64,000 nucleotides of DNA from Pseudochrobactrum asaccharolyticum (GCF_003314995.1 NZ_QNRH01000002.1:796827-860826), one strand, 5' to 3'; shown: positions 37,433 through 46,766, counted from the stretch's first letter. Program-made: numbers and translations. The notes: a model not told the origin generated them from the sequence alone.

Positions 37433-38131
37433 ATGCAGGCGGGCAATGTCCATTACCGAAAAGCGTCAGACTTGCCGGAAGTGATTCCGGTGTTTCCGCT
37501 GGTGGCCGGCCTGTTATTGCCTCGCGGACAAATGCCGCTGAATATTTTCGAGCCGCGCTATTTGGTGATGGTGGATGAAGCTTTGGCCGGTGACCGGATC
37601 ATTGGTATTATTCAGCCGAAAATCGTCAACGGTGTTGCGGTGGAAGATAAAGAAGGTGCGGCCAAAGGTACGGATAAACCGGAACTGAGTGCCGTTGGCT
37701 GTCTTGGACGGATCACCTCCTATACTGAAACCGGTGACGGACGTGTGCTGATCACCGTGCAGGGCATTTGCCGGTTCCGGCTGGAAGAGGAGCTCTCTGT
37801 AGCACATCCGTTCCGTATGGCACGGGTAACGCCTTACTTGCAGGATCTGGAAGAAGAGCAGGGCGAGAAAGACGTTGACCGCGAAGCATTGTTGCAGGCT
37901 TTCCGCGACTATCTCGAAGTCAATGGTCTTGAAGCCGACTGGGAAAGCATTGCTAAGGCCGGGAATGAGACACTGGTCAATGCATTGTCGATGATGTCGC
38001 CATTTGGCGAAGCTGAAAAGCAAGCACTGCTGGAAGCGCCTGATCTGAAAACCCGTGCAGAAACGCTGGTGGCGATTACAGAAATTGCGCTGGCACGTAA
38101 CGGCGATGATTATGGCTCAGGTCTGCAGTAA
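37433..38131 (+). CDS. LON N-terminal (substrate-binding) domain protein
   Basis: A 232-residue protein made only of the Lon N-terminal domain: IPVFPLVAGLLLPRGQMPLNIFEPRYLVMV and LGRITSYTETGDGRVLITVQGICRFRL. No ATPase or protease domain follows, so it is the stand-alone form common next to CnoX and Trm112 in Hyphomicrobiales. The function is unknown. Twenty-six bases separate it from the next gene. Confidence 0.9.
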   Translation: MQAGNVHYRKASDLPEVIPVFPLVAGLLLPRGQMPLNIFEPRYLVMVDEALAGDRIIGIIQPKIVNGVAVEDKEGAAKGTDKPELSAVGCLGRITSYTETGDGRVLITVQGICRFRLEEELSVAHPFRMARVTPYLQDLEEEQGEKDVDREALLQAFRDYLEVNGLEADWESIAKAGNETLVNALSMMSPFGEAEKQALLEAPDLKTRAETLVAITEIALARNGDDYGSGLQ

Positions 38132-38157
38132 TATGCTGCGATAAAGGGTGATCGGAT

Positions 38158-38349
38158 ATGAGTTCTGAAGGCTTTGAAAAGAAAATCGATCCGAAAATGC
38201 TGGAATTGCTGGTCTGCCCTTTGACCAAAGGCGTGCTGGTCTATGACCGTGAGCATAGTGAGCTGATTTCTAAAAAAGCAAAACTGGCCTATCCGGTGCG
38301 GGAGGGGGTACCTATCCTGCTGGCATCCGAAGCCCGTAGTTTAGAATAG
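38158..38349 (+). CDS. Trm112/YcaR family small protein
   Basis: 63 residues with [18 protein letters not shown] and [12 protein letters not shown], the two halves of the Trm112 fold. Only the first Cys of the usual zinc site remains (CPLTKG instead of CPxCKG), as is common in alphaproteobacteria. It probably forms an operon with the LON-N gene. Confidence 0.9.
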   Translation: MSSEGFEKKIDPKMLELLVCPLTKGVLVYDREHSELISKKAKLAYPVREGVPILLASEARSLE

Positions 38350-38599
38350 ATTATATTCGAAGAGCCGCTTTTATACAGGCAATGTATCCGGTTTAGGATT
38401 ATTGCGAAATTTGCAAAAATATGAGTCAAATCTTGCGTTTGACACTTTCCCCCCTTTGAGCTTTTGGGCTATGAATAGCGTGAATTTTTCGCGTGAGCGC
38501 TTTGCCTTTGAAACAAGTTGCAGAGGAAGAGTGCTCTGAGTTTAAAGAAGTTCATTTGTACGGCTGTCCGGCAGATGATCTGAACAAAGGCATGGCATA

Positions 38600-39712
38600 A
38601 TGGCGACCAGAAAACTGTTTCTTCTGCCGGGCGACGGCATCGGCCCTGAGTCAATGGCGGAAGTCCGCAAAATCATTACCTATCTGAATGAAGAAAAAGG
38701 CCTTGGCTTTGAGACAGATGAAGGCCTCGTCGGCGGTTCTGCTTATGATGCCCATGGTCAGGCGATTTCAGAAGGCGATATGGAAAAAGCGCTGGCTGCT
38801 GATGCCGTCTTGTTTGGTGCTGTCGGTGGCCCGAAATGGGACAGCGTGCCTTATGAAGTACGTCCGGAAGCTGGCCTCTTGCGTCTGCGTAAAGATCTGG
38901 CGCTGTTTGCAAACCTGCGTCCTGCAATCTGCTATCCGGCGCTGGCTGATGCCTCATCGCTGCGCCCTGAAGTCGTTGAAGGTCTCGATATTCTGATCGT
39001 TCGCGAACTGACCGGCGGTGTCTATTTCGGTGAGCCGAAAGAAATTATCGATCTGGGCAATGGTCAGAAGCGCGGTATCGATACACAGGTTTATGAAACC
39101 TACGAAATCGAGCGTATTGCCGGTGTGGCTTTTGAACTGGCGCGCACACGCGGCAACAAAGTCACCTCGATGGAAAAACGCAACGTGATGAAGTCCGGCG
39201 TGTTGTGGAACGAAGTTGTAACCGCAACCCATAAAGCCCAATATGCTGATGTACAGCTGGAACATATGCTGGCCGATGCCGGTGGTATGCAGCTGGTGCG
39301 CTGGCCGAAGCAGTTCGACGTGATTGTAACGGATAACCTGTTCGGCGATATGCTGTCTGACGTTGCTGCTATGCTTACCGGCTCGCTCGGTATGCTGCCA
39401 TCCGCATCGCTGGGTGCACCGGATGCAACAACCGGCAAGCGTAAGGCGCTGTATGAGCCTGTACATGGTTCGGCACCGGATATTGCAGGGCAGGGTATTG
39501 CCAACCCGATTGCAATGATTGCTTCTTTCGCAATGTGCCTGCGCTACTCCTTCAACCTGATTGAAGAAGCTGACCGTCTGGAAGCGGCAATTGCTGCTGT
39601 TCTGGATGATGGTATCCGTACCGGTGATATCTGGTCGGAAGGCTCGAAGAAAGTCGGCACTGTTGAAATGGGTGACGCAATTCTCGCCAAGTTCAAAGCA
39701 TTGTCTGCTTAA
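38600..39712 (+). CDS. leuB: 3-isopropylmalate dehydrogenase
   Basis: A 370-residue beta-decarboxylating dehydrogenase for leucine synthesis. The start [17 protein letters not shown], the substrate motif [21 protein letters not shown] and the metal-binding [25 protein letters not shown] are all seen. In this window leuD is 23 kb away and leuC is absent. Confidence 0.96.
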   Translation: MATRKLFLLPGDGIGPESMAEVRKIITYLNEEKGLGFETDEGLVGGSAYDAHGQAISEGDMEKALAADAVLFGAVGGPKWDSVPYEVRPEAGLLRLRKDLALFANLRPAICYPALADASSLRPEVVEGLDILIVRELTGGVYFGEPKEIIDLGNGQKRGIDTQVYETYEIERIAGVAFELARTRGNKVTSMEKRNVMKSGVLWNEVVTATHKAQYADVQLEHMLADAGGMQLVRWPKQFDVIVTDNLFGDMLSDVAAMLTGSLGMLPSASLGAPDATTGKRKALYEPVHGSAPDIAGQGIANPIAMIASFAMCLRYSFNLIEEADRLEAAIAAVLDDGIRTGDIWSEGSKKVGTVEMGDAILAKFKALSA

Positions 39713-39753
39713 AGATTCTGGTAGCCAGATAATGGCTGCTGATCGTTTCCAAT

Positions 39754-39792
39754 AAAAAACCGTCGGAGCATTGCTGCTCCGGCGGTTTTGTT
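39754..39792. terminator. Bidirectional terminator between leuB and MHS transporter
   Basis: ACCGTCGGAGCA and TGCTCCGGCGGT arms (one wobble) with A and T runs. Confidence 0.88.
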
Positions 39793-39806
39793 TTGCTGCA
39801 GAGTTT

Positions 39807-41684
39807 TTACTCTACGTGATCAAGGTCACGGTCTTTGGTTTCACGTACAAAGATCAGACCGATAATCAGTGTCATCACTGCAATGATGATCGGGTACCAG
39901 AGGCCATAATAAATATCACCCTTTGCCGCACTCATCGCAAACACGGTTGCCGGAAGCAGACCACCGAACCAGCCGTTACCAATGTGATAAGGCAGAGACA
40001 TACCGGTATACCGGATGCGGGTCGGGAACATTTCCACCAGAATAGCGGCAATCGGGCCATAGACCATGGTTACATAGATCACCAGAATGGTCAGGATCAG
40101 CACCGTCAGCGGCCAGTTTACTTCATCCGGATTAGCCACCATTTTAAAGGTGCCTGCATCCGCAATGGTATAAACTTTTTGCTCGCCGATTGTTGCCGCA
40201 TCAGCAGCGGTAATCAGCTTGGCAGCGACCATCTGATCCGCAGTCATCGTGGCAGCTTCACCGGCACGAATAGTATCTGCATTCAGCGACAGTTCCGGAT
40301 TGGCAGTCACAAATGCATCCAGTTTGGCATCCGGCACTTTGGCTGGATTACGCACCAGAGGGAAACCGGCTTTTTGCAGAGCCAGATTAACGTCATGGAC
40401 GAATGCAGGTCCACGTGCAGCTGCATCAGCACCGGTTGCATCATAGGATGTTACAGTGCTGTCGCCGATTTTAACACTTGCTGGCGTGCCTGCTGCGCCG
40501 GTCTCAATCGTATATGGTACGGAAGAGCGGGACAGGAAGGCTGTGGCTACGTCACAGGACGTAGTGAATTTTGCAGTGCCCACCGGATTGAACTGGAAAG
40601 TACAATCGCCCGGTGCTGCGGTAATGGTTGCGCTGATTGTAGCTTCTGCACGGGCAAGTGCCGGATTGGCAGCAGCTGTGAGGGCTTTAAACAGCGGGAA
40701 ATAGGTGAAGATTGCCAGAGCCAGACCAGCCATGATGATTGGCTTACGACCCACTTTATCCGACAACCAGCCCCAGAACAGGAAGAATGGTGTGGCAATC
40801 AGCAGGGCGATCGCAATCATGATATTGGCTGAAATGCTTTCAACCTTCAGCACGTTTTGCAGGAAGAACAGCGTGTAGAACTGACCGGAATACCAGACAA
40901 CAGCCTGACCTGCTGTCAGACCGAACAGCGCAATCAGAGCGATCTTGGCATTTTTCCACTGACCAAAAGCTTCTTTCAAAGGTGCTTTGGACTGTTTGCC
41001 TTCTTCTTTCATTTTCTTGAAAGCAGGTGATTCACTCATCTGCATACGGATCCAGACGGAAATACCGAGCAGTACAACTGAAATCAGGAACGGAATACGC
41101 CAGCCCCATGCTGCAAATTCTTCTGCGGTCATGGAATTCTGGATCAGAAGAATCACGATCAGCGACAGGAACAGACCGAAAGTCGCTGTGGTTTGAATCC
41201 ATGACGTGTAGAAACCACGACGGCCATTTGGCGCATGTTCAGCCACATAGGTCGCCGCACCGCCATATTCTCCGCCCAGCGCCAGGCCCTGCAGCATACG
41301 CAGACCAATCAGGATGATTGGCGCGATGATGCCGATGGATGCTGAACCCGGCAGCAAACCGACGAGGAAGGTTGAAAGCCCCATCACCACGATGGTGACA
41401 AGGAATGTATATTTACGGCCTACGAGATCACCGATACGGCCGAAGAACAATGCACCGAACGGGCGCACCAGAAAGCCTGCCGCAAAAGCCAGCAGCGCGA
41501 AAATATTACGGGTTGTTTCAGGATATTCACTAAAGAAGGCGGCCCCGATATAAATTGCCAGTGAGCCGTAGAGATAGAAATCATACCATTCAAAGACTGT
41601 TCCAAGCGATGAGGCAAAAATAACTTTGCGCTCTTCCTTGGTCATTTTAGGGGCGCGTTCGCGCGCACCATCAATTGCTGCCAT
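39807..41684 (-). CDS. MHS-family major facilitator transporter with large loop
   Basis: A 625-residue transporter of the metabolite:H+ symporter (MHS) type: FEWYDFYLYGSLA in helix 1, GRIGDLVGRKYTF in loop 2-3, GLALGGEYGGAATYVAEHAP and SDKVGRKPIIMAG. A segment of about 185 residues (near 335-520, encoded about 40125-40680) splits the C-terminal half between helices 8 and 9. It is Ala/Thr/Asp-rich with two Cys, probably periplasmic. Typical MHS members have about 430-450 residues. The substrate is unknown. Confidence 0.85.
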   Translation of the reverse strand: MAAIDGARERAPKMTKEERKVIFASSLGTVFEWYDFYLYGSLAIYIGAAFFSEYPETTRNIFALLAFAAGFLVRPFGALFFGRIGDLVGRKYTFLVTIVVMGLSTFLVGLLPGSASIGIIAPIILIGLRMLQGLALGGEYGGAATYVAEHAPNGRRGFYTSWIQTTATFGLFLSLIVILLIQNSMTAEEFAAWGWRIPFLISVVLLGISVWIRMQMSESPAFKKMKEEGKQSKAPLKEAFGQWKNAKIALIALFGLTAGQAVVWYSGQFYTLFFLQNVLKVESISANIMIAIALLIATPFFLFWGWLSDKVGRKPIIMAGLALAIFTYFPLFKALTAAANPALARAEATISATITAAPGDCTFQFNPVGTAKFTTSCDVATAFLSRSSVPYTIETGAAGTPASVKIGDSTVTSYDATGADAAARGPAFVHDVNLALQKAGFPLVRNPAKVPDAKLDAFVTANPELSLNADTIRAGEAATMTADQMVAAKLITAADAATIGEQKVYTIADAGTFKMVANPDEVNWPLTVLILTILVIYVTMVYGPIAAILVEMFPTRIRYTGMSLPYHIGNGWFGGLLPATVFAMSAAKGDIYYGLWYPIIIAVMTLIIGLIFVRETKDRDLDHVE

Positions 41685-42013
41685 TCTTTTTCCTCCCGGA
41701 TAAACCCTGTGACCGTTCCCTTATTGTCACCGGGTGTTGATTGTTTTCTGCCTTTCAGTAATTCCGAATATGCTCATTTTGAGTCTGGGCCGTTCAGGCC
41801 GGAGGTGTCTGCAATCGTGCGGCTTGTTGTGCCGCTTGGCAAAGCAGTCACAGACAGAATGAACTGAAAACGGGATTTGCGTCAGTATTCTTTAGTATAA
41901 TAATCGCGAAATATTTTTCTCTGATGCGTGTATGCCGGACGAACGCAGCCCTGCGAAATTGAAAATTTGTTATTTTCCTAAAGAAACTGAGGCTTTCGGG
42001 ATATAAACGGCAA
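41685..42013. other. Intergenic region upstream of the MHS transporter
   Basis: About 330 bases without a supported gene. It must hold the promoter of the minus-strand transporter and, at the right edge, that of the asd leader. No clear repeat or operator is seen. Confidence 0.4.
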
Positions 42014-42041
42014 TTGACTCTTGCCAAAATCGCGGTACAAG
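42014..42041 (+). promoter_or_regulatory. Candidate promoter of the asd leader
   Basis: TTGACT and TACAAG separated by 16 bases. The predicted start site is a few bases before the AGGAG of the 52-codon leader frame. Confidence 0.45.
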
Positions 42042-42065
42042 CAACGGTGAATTAGGAGAGATCGC

Positions 42066-42224
42066 GTGGAATCCCTCGCTTCGCCATCAGTATTGCCAGC
42101 ATTTTCCGGAGACATTTCCGGCGGCGAAGCTATGGTCTTATCTTCTCCTGCATTCGGTATTACCAAAACGGCCATGATTGCCCTGAAGACAATCACCTCG
42201 AAAACGACCACCAAAACGGTCTGA
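42066..42224 (+). CDS. Putative Thr/Lys/Ile/Met-rich leader peptide of asd
   Basis: 52 codons from GTG, with AGGAG seven bases upstream. In the last 21 residues, 8 are Thr, 4 Lys, 3 Ile and 1 Met. These are the amino acids made from aspartate semialdehyde, the product of the next gene. An internal ATG at 42132 would give a 30-residue version. The stop codon is 4 bases before the first arm of a set of hairpins that end about 35 bases before asd. This is the arrangement of an amino-acid attenuation leader (thrL-like). I know of no described counterpart for asd; function is inferred. Confidence 0.55.
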   Translation: MESLASPSVLPAFSGDISGGEAMVLSSPAFGITKTAMIALKTITSKTTTKTV

Positions 42225-42228
42225 TCCC

Positions 42229-42293
42229 TTGGCCTGCTCACCCTCTCCCGGGTTAGGCCCGGGGCAGAGAACCTGCGTGGCCAACGGGTTTTC
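42229..42293 (+). promoter_or_regulatory. Hairpin cluster of the asd leader
   Basis: Three possible helices: TTGGCC (42229-42234) with GGCCAA (42279-42284); CTCT-CCCGGG (42243-42252) with CCCGGG-GC-AGAG (42258-42269); and GAGAACC (42267-42273) with GGGTTTTC (42286-42293), the last T-rich on its 3' side. The second and third share bases, so they cannot coexist fully, as in attenuators. Confidence 0.5.
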
Positions 42294-42327
42294 TGGTGTG
42301 AAAGCGGAGAGGGACAGGAGATTTCAT

Positions 42328-43359
42328 ATGGGTTTCAAAGTAGCGATTGTCGGTGCCACAGGTAATGTGGGCCGTGAAATGCTCAATATTCTTGAAGAGC
42401 GTGGTTTTCCGGCTGATGAAGTGGTGGCGCTTGCGTCCCGTCGCAGCCTCAATACTGAAGTGTCTTATGGCGATAAAACCTTGAAAACCAAGGTTCTCGA
42501 CACCTATGATTTTTCCGATGTCGATATTTGCCTGATGTCTGCCGGTGGTTCGGTTTCTAAAGAATGGTCGCCGAAAATCGGTGCGCAGGGTTGCGTTGTT
42601 ATCGATAACTCATCCGCATGGCGCTATGATGCTGATGTGCCGCTGATCGTTCCGGAAGTAAACCCTGAAGCAATCGACGGTTTCCGCAAGCGCAATATCA
42701 TTGCCAATCCGAATTGCTCGACAGCGCAGCTCGTTGTTGCTCTGAAGCCTCTGCATGATGCGGCCACCATCAAGCGTATCGTTGTTGCGACTTACCAGTC
42801 GGTTTCCGGCGCCGGTAAAGAAGGTATGGACGAATTGTTCCAGCAGTCGCGTGCGGTTTTTGTTGCTGATCCTGTCTCTGCTCAGAAATTCACAAAGCGT
42901 ATTGCCTTCAACGTCATTCCGCACATTGATTCCTTCATGGAAGACGGTTCCACTAAAGAAGAGTGGAAGGTCATGGCTGAAACCAAGAAAATGCTGGATC
43001 CGAAGATCAAGGTTTCTTGCACCGCTGTGCGCGTTCCGGTGTTTATCGGTCACTCCGAAGCTGTGAATATCGAATTCGATAAGCCGATCAGCGCCGATGA
43101 AGCCCGCGAAATCCTGCGTGAAGCACCGGGTTGTCAGGTTGTCGATAAGCCTGAAGACGGCGGTTATATCACCCCGTATGAAAGCGCTGGCGAAGACGCG
43201 ACATTCATCTCGCGTATCCGTGAAGATATCACCCTCGAAAACGGTCTTTCCATGTGGATCGTTGCCGATAACCTGCGCAAAGGTGCGGCTCTGAACACAA
43301 TTCAGATCGCTGAACTGCTGCTGGAGCGCAATCTGATCAAGCCTAAATCAGCTGCCTGA
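42328..43359 (+). CDS. asd: Aspartate-semialdehyde dehydrogenase
   Basis: A 343-residue NADPH enzyme that makes aspartate semialdehyde, branch point to Lys, Met, Thr and Ile. Seen: the Rossmann start VAIVGATGNVGREML, NPNCSTAQLVVALKPL with the catalytic Cys, and RVPVFIGHSEAVNIEF with the catalytic His. AGGAG precedes ATG 42328; the in-frame 33-codon extension would cross the leader hairpins and is rejected. Confidence 0.95.
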   Translation: MGFKVAIVGATGNVGREMLNILEERGFPADEVVALASRRSLNTEVSYGDKTLKTKVLDTYDFSDVDICLMSAGGSVSKEWSPKIGAQGCVVIDNSSAWRYDADVPLIVPEVNPEAIDGFRKRNIIANPNCSTAQLVVALKPLHDAATIKRIVVATYQSVSGAGKEGMDELFQQSRAVFVADPVSAQKFTKRIAFNVIPHIDSFMEDGSTKEEWKVMAETKKMLDPKIKVSCTAVRVPVFIGHSEAVNIEFDKPISADEAREILREAPGCQVVDKPEDGGYITPYESAGEDATFISRIREDITLENGLSMWIVADNLRKGAALNTIQIAELLLERNLIKPKSAA

Positions 43360-43378
43360 TTTTGAGTGAAGTATGAAT

Positions 43379-43408
43379 TAAAAGGCGCGGGAAACCGCGC
43401 CTTTTTTG
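43379..43408. terminator. Bidirectional terminator after asd
   Basis: AAGGCGCGG-GAAA-CCGCGCCTT with T run. Confidence 0.92.
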
Positions 43409-43414
43409 TGTTTC

Positions 43415-44260
43415 TTATTGTTGTTCGCGGTTACGATATTGCATGATCGCGGCATTGACTTCCGCACCGATAATGAAGATCGCGGCGATAATATAGAGAA
43501 ACACAATCGCCACCATGATCGAGGCCAGACCGGCATAGGTTGTAACGTAACTGGCAAAACTTTCCAGATAACGCGCAAAAGCGGTGGCTCCAGCCAGCCA
43601 TGCGAGCAATGTCAGCACAATGCCCGGCAGAATATCAACCAGTGAGCGTTTGCCCGCCGGTAGCCAGATGTGCACGACAAACAGACCGAAAATCAGAACG
43701 GAAAGCGCAATTGCATAGCGCCAGAAACTGAAAGACACCGACATGGTTTCCAGTGCCGGTACCCATTGTTCGGCTAGGCGAATGGCCAAAGGCGCTAGAA
43801 TCAGCAGAAAACTGATCGCCATAATGCTGAGGGTCGCCACGATGACGAAGCCCAGGCTTTGCGCTCGGCAAAACAGGATAGAGCGGGTATCGGTGACACG
43901 ATAGGCGCGGTTGAGTGCAACACGCAGCGCCTCAACACCATTGGAGGCAAAATAGGCCGCGGCGATCACACTGAGGGTCAGGAGGTCACCGCGCTGAATG
44001 GTCAGAACATTCTGCACTTCACGGGCAATCGGTGCCGCAATTGCAGGCGGCCAGGTGTCAAAAATGACATGCACAGCCGTATCGGCAAACGCATCTGCGC
44101 CGAGAAAACTGGCAAGGGCTGTTGCGAAAATCAAGAACGGAAACAGCGCCATTAGGCTGGAGAGGGCGATATGGGATGCAAAAGCCCAGCCGTCATCGGA
44201 GATAAAATGGCCGATCGCATCAGTAACAGTCTGTCTGAGGAAACGGATTATTTTTCGCAT
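43415..44260 (-). CDS. YihY/BrkB family membrane protein
   Basis: A 281-residue protein with six membrane helices. The DDGWAFASHIALSSLMALFPFLIF opening and the YRVTDTRSILFCRAQSLGFVIVATL region are typical of YihY (PF03631), often mis-named ribonuclease BN. The function is unknown. It is convergent with asd across a shared terminator. Confidence 0.9.
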   Translation of the reverse strand: MRKIIRFLRQTVTDAIGHFISDDGWAFASHIALSSLMALFPFLIFATALASFLGADAFADTAVHVIFDTWPPAIAAPIAREVQNVLTIQRGDLLTLSVIAAAYFASNGVEALRVALNRAYRVTDTRSILFCRAQSLGFVIVATLSIMAISFLLILAPLAIRLAEQWVPALETMSVSFSFWRYAIALSVLIFGLFVVHIWLPAGKRSLVDILPGIVLTLLAWLAGATAFARYLESFASYVTTYAGLASIMVAIVFLYIIAAIFIIGAEVNAAIMQYRNREQQ

Positions 44261-44392
44261 AGACAGAAAATTCCTTTAGTTCAGCTTGTGATATCAAATC
44301 TGTTACGGGGCTGATGTCATGTTTGTGTGGTATAACTGACGATAAGTCAAAAACTCAACGTGTATAAAACTTTGCGGACAGGAATTGCAATT

Positions 44393-45286
44393 ATGTCAGC
44401 CCGTAACCCAACGGATAAAGAGCAACCGATGACACCAAATACGCAAACTTCACCTGCTCCACAAAAAACTATTCTGATTACCGGTTGTTCCAGCGGTATC
44501 GGCGCTTTTTGTGCGCAGGCACTGAAACAGCGTGGCTGGAGAGTGTTTGCGACCGCTCGTAAGGCTGAAGATTTGGCCTATTTGCGGGAGCAGGGCTTTG
44601 AAGCATTTTATCTGGATTATTGTGAGCCGGAGACAATTGCAGCTGTTGCTGAAGCGGTTCTGAACGCTTGTCATCACCAGCTTGATGCCTTGTTTAATAA
44701 TGGCGCTTATGCGCAGCCCGGAGCGGTAGAAGACTTGCCTATGGAAGCTTTGCGCCTGCAATTTGAGGCTAATTTCTTTGGTTGGCAGGATTTAACACAA
44801 AGGCTGATCCCTGCAATGCGTGCCCGCAAGCAAGGACGGCTGGTGCATTGCTCATCCATTCTCGGGTTAGTGCCGATGAAATGGCGCGGCGCTTATGTGT
44901 CTTCAAAATTTGCACTGGAAGGGCTGATGCTGGTGCAGCGTATGGAGTTGGAAGGTTCCGGTCTTACCGTCTCGATGATTGAACCGGGGCCGATTACCAG
45001 CAAATTTGCGATTAATGCAGCTGCTTTTGCGCAGAAATATATTGATATGGAAGCGTCTGTTCACCGGCAGGATTATCAGCGGCAATTTGCAAAATTGCAG
45101 GGTGGCGGGACAAAGTCCTCAGTAAAGCTCGGCCCTGATGCGGTATTTGAGGTTTTACTGCATGCATTGGAAAGTGACCGGCCACGCCCGCATTATCCGG
45201 TGACGCGTCCGGCAAAGCTGGGCATTCTTGCCAAGCGTCTGTTGCCCTCTCGCTGGCTTTATAAAATGCTGTCCGATCAATCATAA
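44393..45286 (+). CDS. Short-chain dehydrogenase/reductase
   Basis: A classical SDR of about 297 residues: cofactor loop TGCSSGIGAFCAQAL, the NNGAYAQPG structural motif, and active-site Ser with YVSSK. AGGA lies upstream of ATG 44393; a GTG at 44360 and an ATG at 44429 are alternatives. The substrate is unknown; the C-terminal HYPVTRPAKLGILAKRLLP resembles SDRs annotated as SDR family oxidoreductases acting on hydroxysteroids or retinols, but that is not a functional assignment. Confidence 0.88.
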   Translation: MSARNPTDKEQPMTPNTQTSPAPQKTILITGCSSGIGAFCAQALKQRGWRVFATARKAEDLAYLREQGFEAFYLDYCEPETIAAVAEAVLNACHHQLDALFNNGAYAQPGAVEDLPMEALRLQFEANFFGWQDLTQRLIPAMRARKQGRLVHCSSILGLVPMKWRGAYVSSKFALEGLMLVQRMELEGSGLTVSMIEPGPITSKFAINAAAFAQKYIDMEASVHRQDYQRQFAKLQGGGTKSSVKLGPDAVFEVLLHALESDRPRPHYPVTRPAKLGILAKRLLPSRWLYKMLSDQS

Positions 45287-45302
45287 CGAACAAGCGGCCT
45301 TC

Positions 45303-45480
45303 GCATTGTCCGCGCAAAACCGCTGCGCACTTTTGCTGGAAATGCCGGTTTGTTTGGTCGCATTATCCAGACGCAAAACCACTACACACTTTTGCGGGAA
45401 ATGCTGGTTTGCTTGGTCGCATTGTCCTGACGCAAAACCGCTACACACTTTTGCGGGAAATGCTCTATCAGCCGCAAAAA
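45303..45480. repeat. Tandem repeat, about 58 bases, three copies
   Basis: Units begin at 45303, 45360 and 45419 (periods 57 and 59); the third is cut short after about 45 bases. Each carries ACGCAAAACCNCTNCNCACTTTTGC followed by GGAAATGC, related to the AAAACCGCTTCACACTTTTC core of the dispersed intergenic elements at 55039 and 61376. It is non-coding. Confidence 0.8.
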
Positions 45481-45543
45481 GCATCTGTTACACATTGTGA
45501 GGGGAAGACAGAGGATGGCTGAAAAGCAGTCGGGAGGAATAAG

Positions 45544-45735
45544 ATGGACAGCGGTTTCAAATTTTTAGCGATCATTGCAATGATCGCTGTGGCAGTGGTT
45601 TTGCTGCTGGGCTTGCGCAATATGGTGCGAAACGGTGATGGCAACACTTCCAATAAGCTGATGCGGTTGCGTATTATGTTTCAGTTTATCGCCGTGCTGC
45701 TAATGGTCGGCGCATTATACTTTGCCCGACGTTAA
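45544..45735 (+). CDS. HIG1-domain / twin-helix membrane protein
   Basis: 63 residues with two membrane segments (about 5-24 and 41-60) joined by a loop GLRNMVRNGDGNTSNKLMRLRI. This matches the small bacterial HIG1-domain (hypoxia-induced) proteins of alphaproteobacteria, relatives of mitochondrial Rcf1. GGAGG-like GGGAGGAAT precedes the ATG. It lies 32 bases before the adenosyltransferase gene. Confidence 0.85.
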   Translation: MDSGFKFLAIIAMIAVAVVLLLGLRNMVRNGDGNTSNKLMRLRIMFQFIAVLLMVGALYFARR

Positions 45736-45767
45736 TTCGTCTGTGAAACAGTCCGTTGTGAGGCAAT

Positions 45768-46373
45768 TTGGTCAAGCTGAATAAAATTTACACGCGTACC
45801 GGTGATGATGGCACAACAGGTCTGGCCTGTGGCCCCAGACGGCGCAAAGATGATCTGCGTATTGTTGCCTGCGGTGATATTGATGAGCTGAATGCATCAA
45901 TTGGCCTCGCCCGGCTTTATACGGCTCTGATCCTGCCGGAAGTTGATGCAATACTGACAAGGATACAGAATGATCTCTTTGACCTCGGCGCTGATATTGC
46001 CACTCCCGATGCTGTTTCAGATTCTGCCAGCGCTGCTGCTGCAAATCTCGGTTATGAGCCATTAAGAATTATCAGTACGCAGGTTGATCGTCTGGAGCAG
46101 GAGATTGATGCGCTGAATGTGCAGCTTGAACCGCTGCGTTCATTCATTTTGCCCGGAGGATCACCGGCGGCAGCAAATTTGCATATGGCCAGAACGATTG
46201 CACGCCGAGCCGAGCGTTCCATGGTAGCTCTGGCGGCACAGGATGGCGAGATCGTTTCTGATCCGGCGCTGCGCTACATCAACCGCCTGTCAGACTTGTT
46301 GTTTGTGGCAGCCCGTATCGGGAATAATCAGGGGCAGGATGATATTTTGTGGGTTCCGGCGCTGACGCGCTAG
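45768..46373 (+). CDS. Cob(I)alamin adenosyltransferase (PduO type)
   Basis: 201 residues with KIYTRTGDDGTTGL (ATP-binding) at the N-terminus, and LPGGSPAAANLHMARTIARRAERSMV holding the second conserved Arg motif. It transfers adenosyl to cobalamin, yielding the cofactor of methylmalonyl-CoA mutase and others. The start is TTG at 45768, with GAGG five bases upstream. Confidence 0.92.
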   Translation: MVKLNKIYTRTGDDGTTGLACGPRRRKDDLRIVACGDIDELNASIGLARLYTALILPEVDAILTRIQNDLFDLGADIATPDAVSDSASAAAANLGYEPLRIISTQVDRLEQEIDALNVQLEPLRSFILPGGSPAAANLHMARTIARRAERSMVALAAQDGEIVSDPALRYINRLSDLLFVAARIGNNQGQDDILWVPALTR

Positions 46374-46766
46374 AAGGTATCTGCAAAAATTCGAGGCGTT
46401 TTGATAACCAAATAGGTATCCGGCGCTCTGGCATGTTTATTTTGCGACATGCTTGTTCAGGTTTCGAAGATGGTTATGACGAGATTTCATAGCCTTGGTC
46501 TTGCAGGCGATTGACCTGCTTCCCGTTCAGAATTACGGTCTTATGAAATTTCTGAAATTCCGGTCAATATTGTTCGCACAATATGGGTCGGGCATCAGGC
46601 AGGTTTGCGATACGATATTAGAATGTCGGCATCAGGCAAGTTGTTGCTTATGTCATAGTTTAAAATTGTATCTGACTAAGAGGCAGGCGGATATCAGTGG
46701 GTAAAGAGCTGATATCTTGTCGAAGAGAGCAGCACATGCTGTTCCAATGGAGAGGATCTTAACCGA
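46374..46766. other. Intergenic region before etfB
   Basis: Nearly 400 bases without a supported gene. It contains two copies of CGGCATCAGGCAAGTT-like sequence (near 46588 and 46625) and paired GATATC words near 46690-46720. It probably carries the etfBA promoter and an untranslated leader. Confidence 0.4.

Noticed and set aside
38471..38539. 22-codon frame upstream of leuB as a leucine leader
   Set aside because: It has only one leucine codon (the last) and no attenuator hairpin follows, so it does not look like an attenuation leader.
45303..45480. CRISPR array
   Set aside because: The 57-59 base units are contiguous repeats without unique spacers, and there are no cas genes.
46495..46704. 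69-codon frame upstream of etfB
   Set aside because: No ribosome-binding site, no domain, Cys/Arg-rich; treated as leader sequence.
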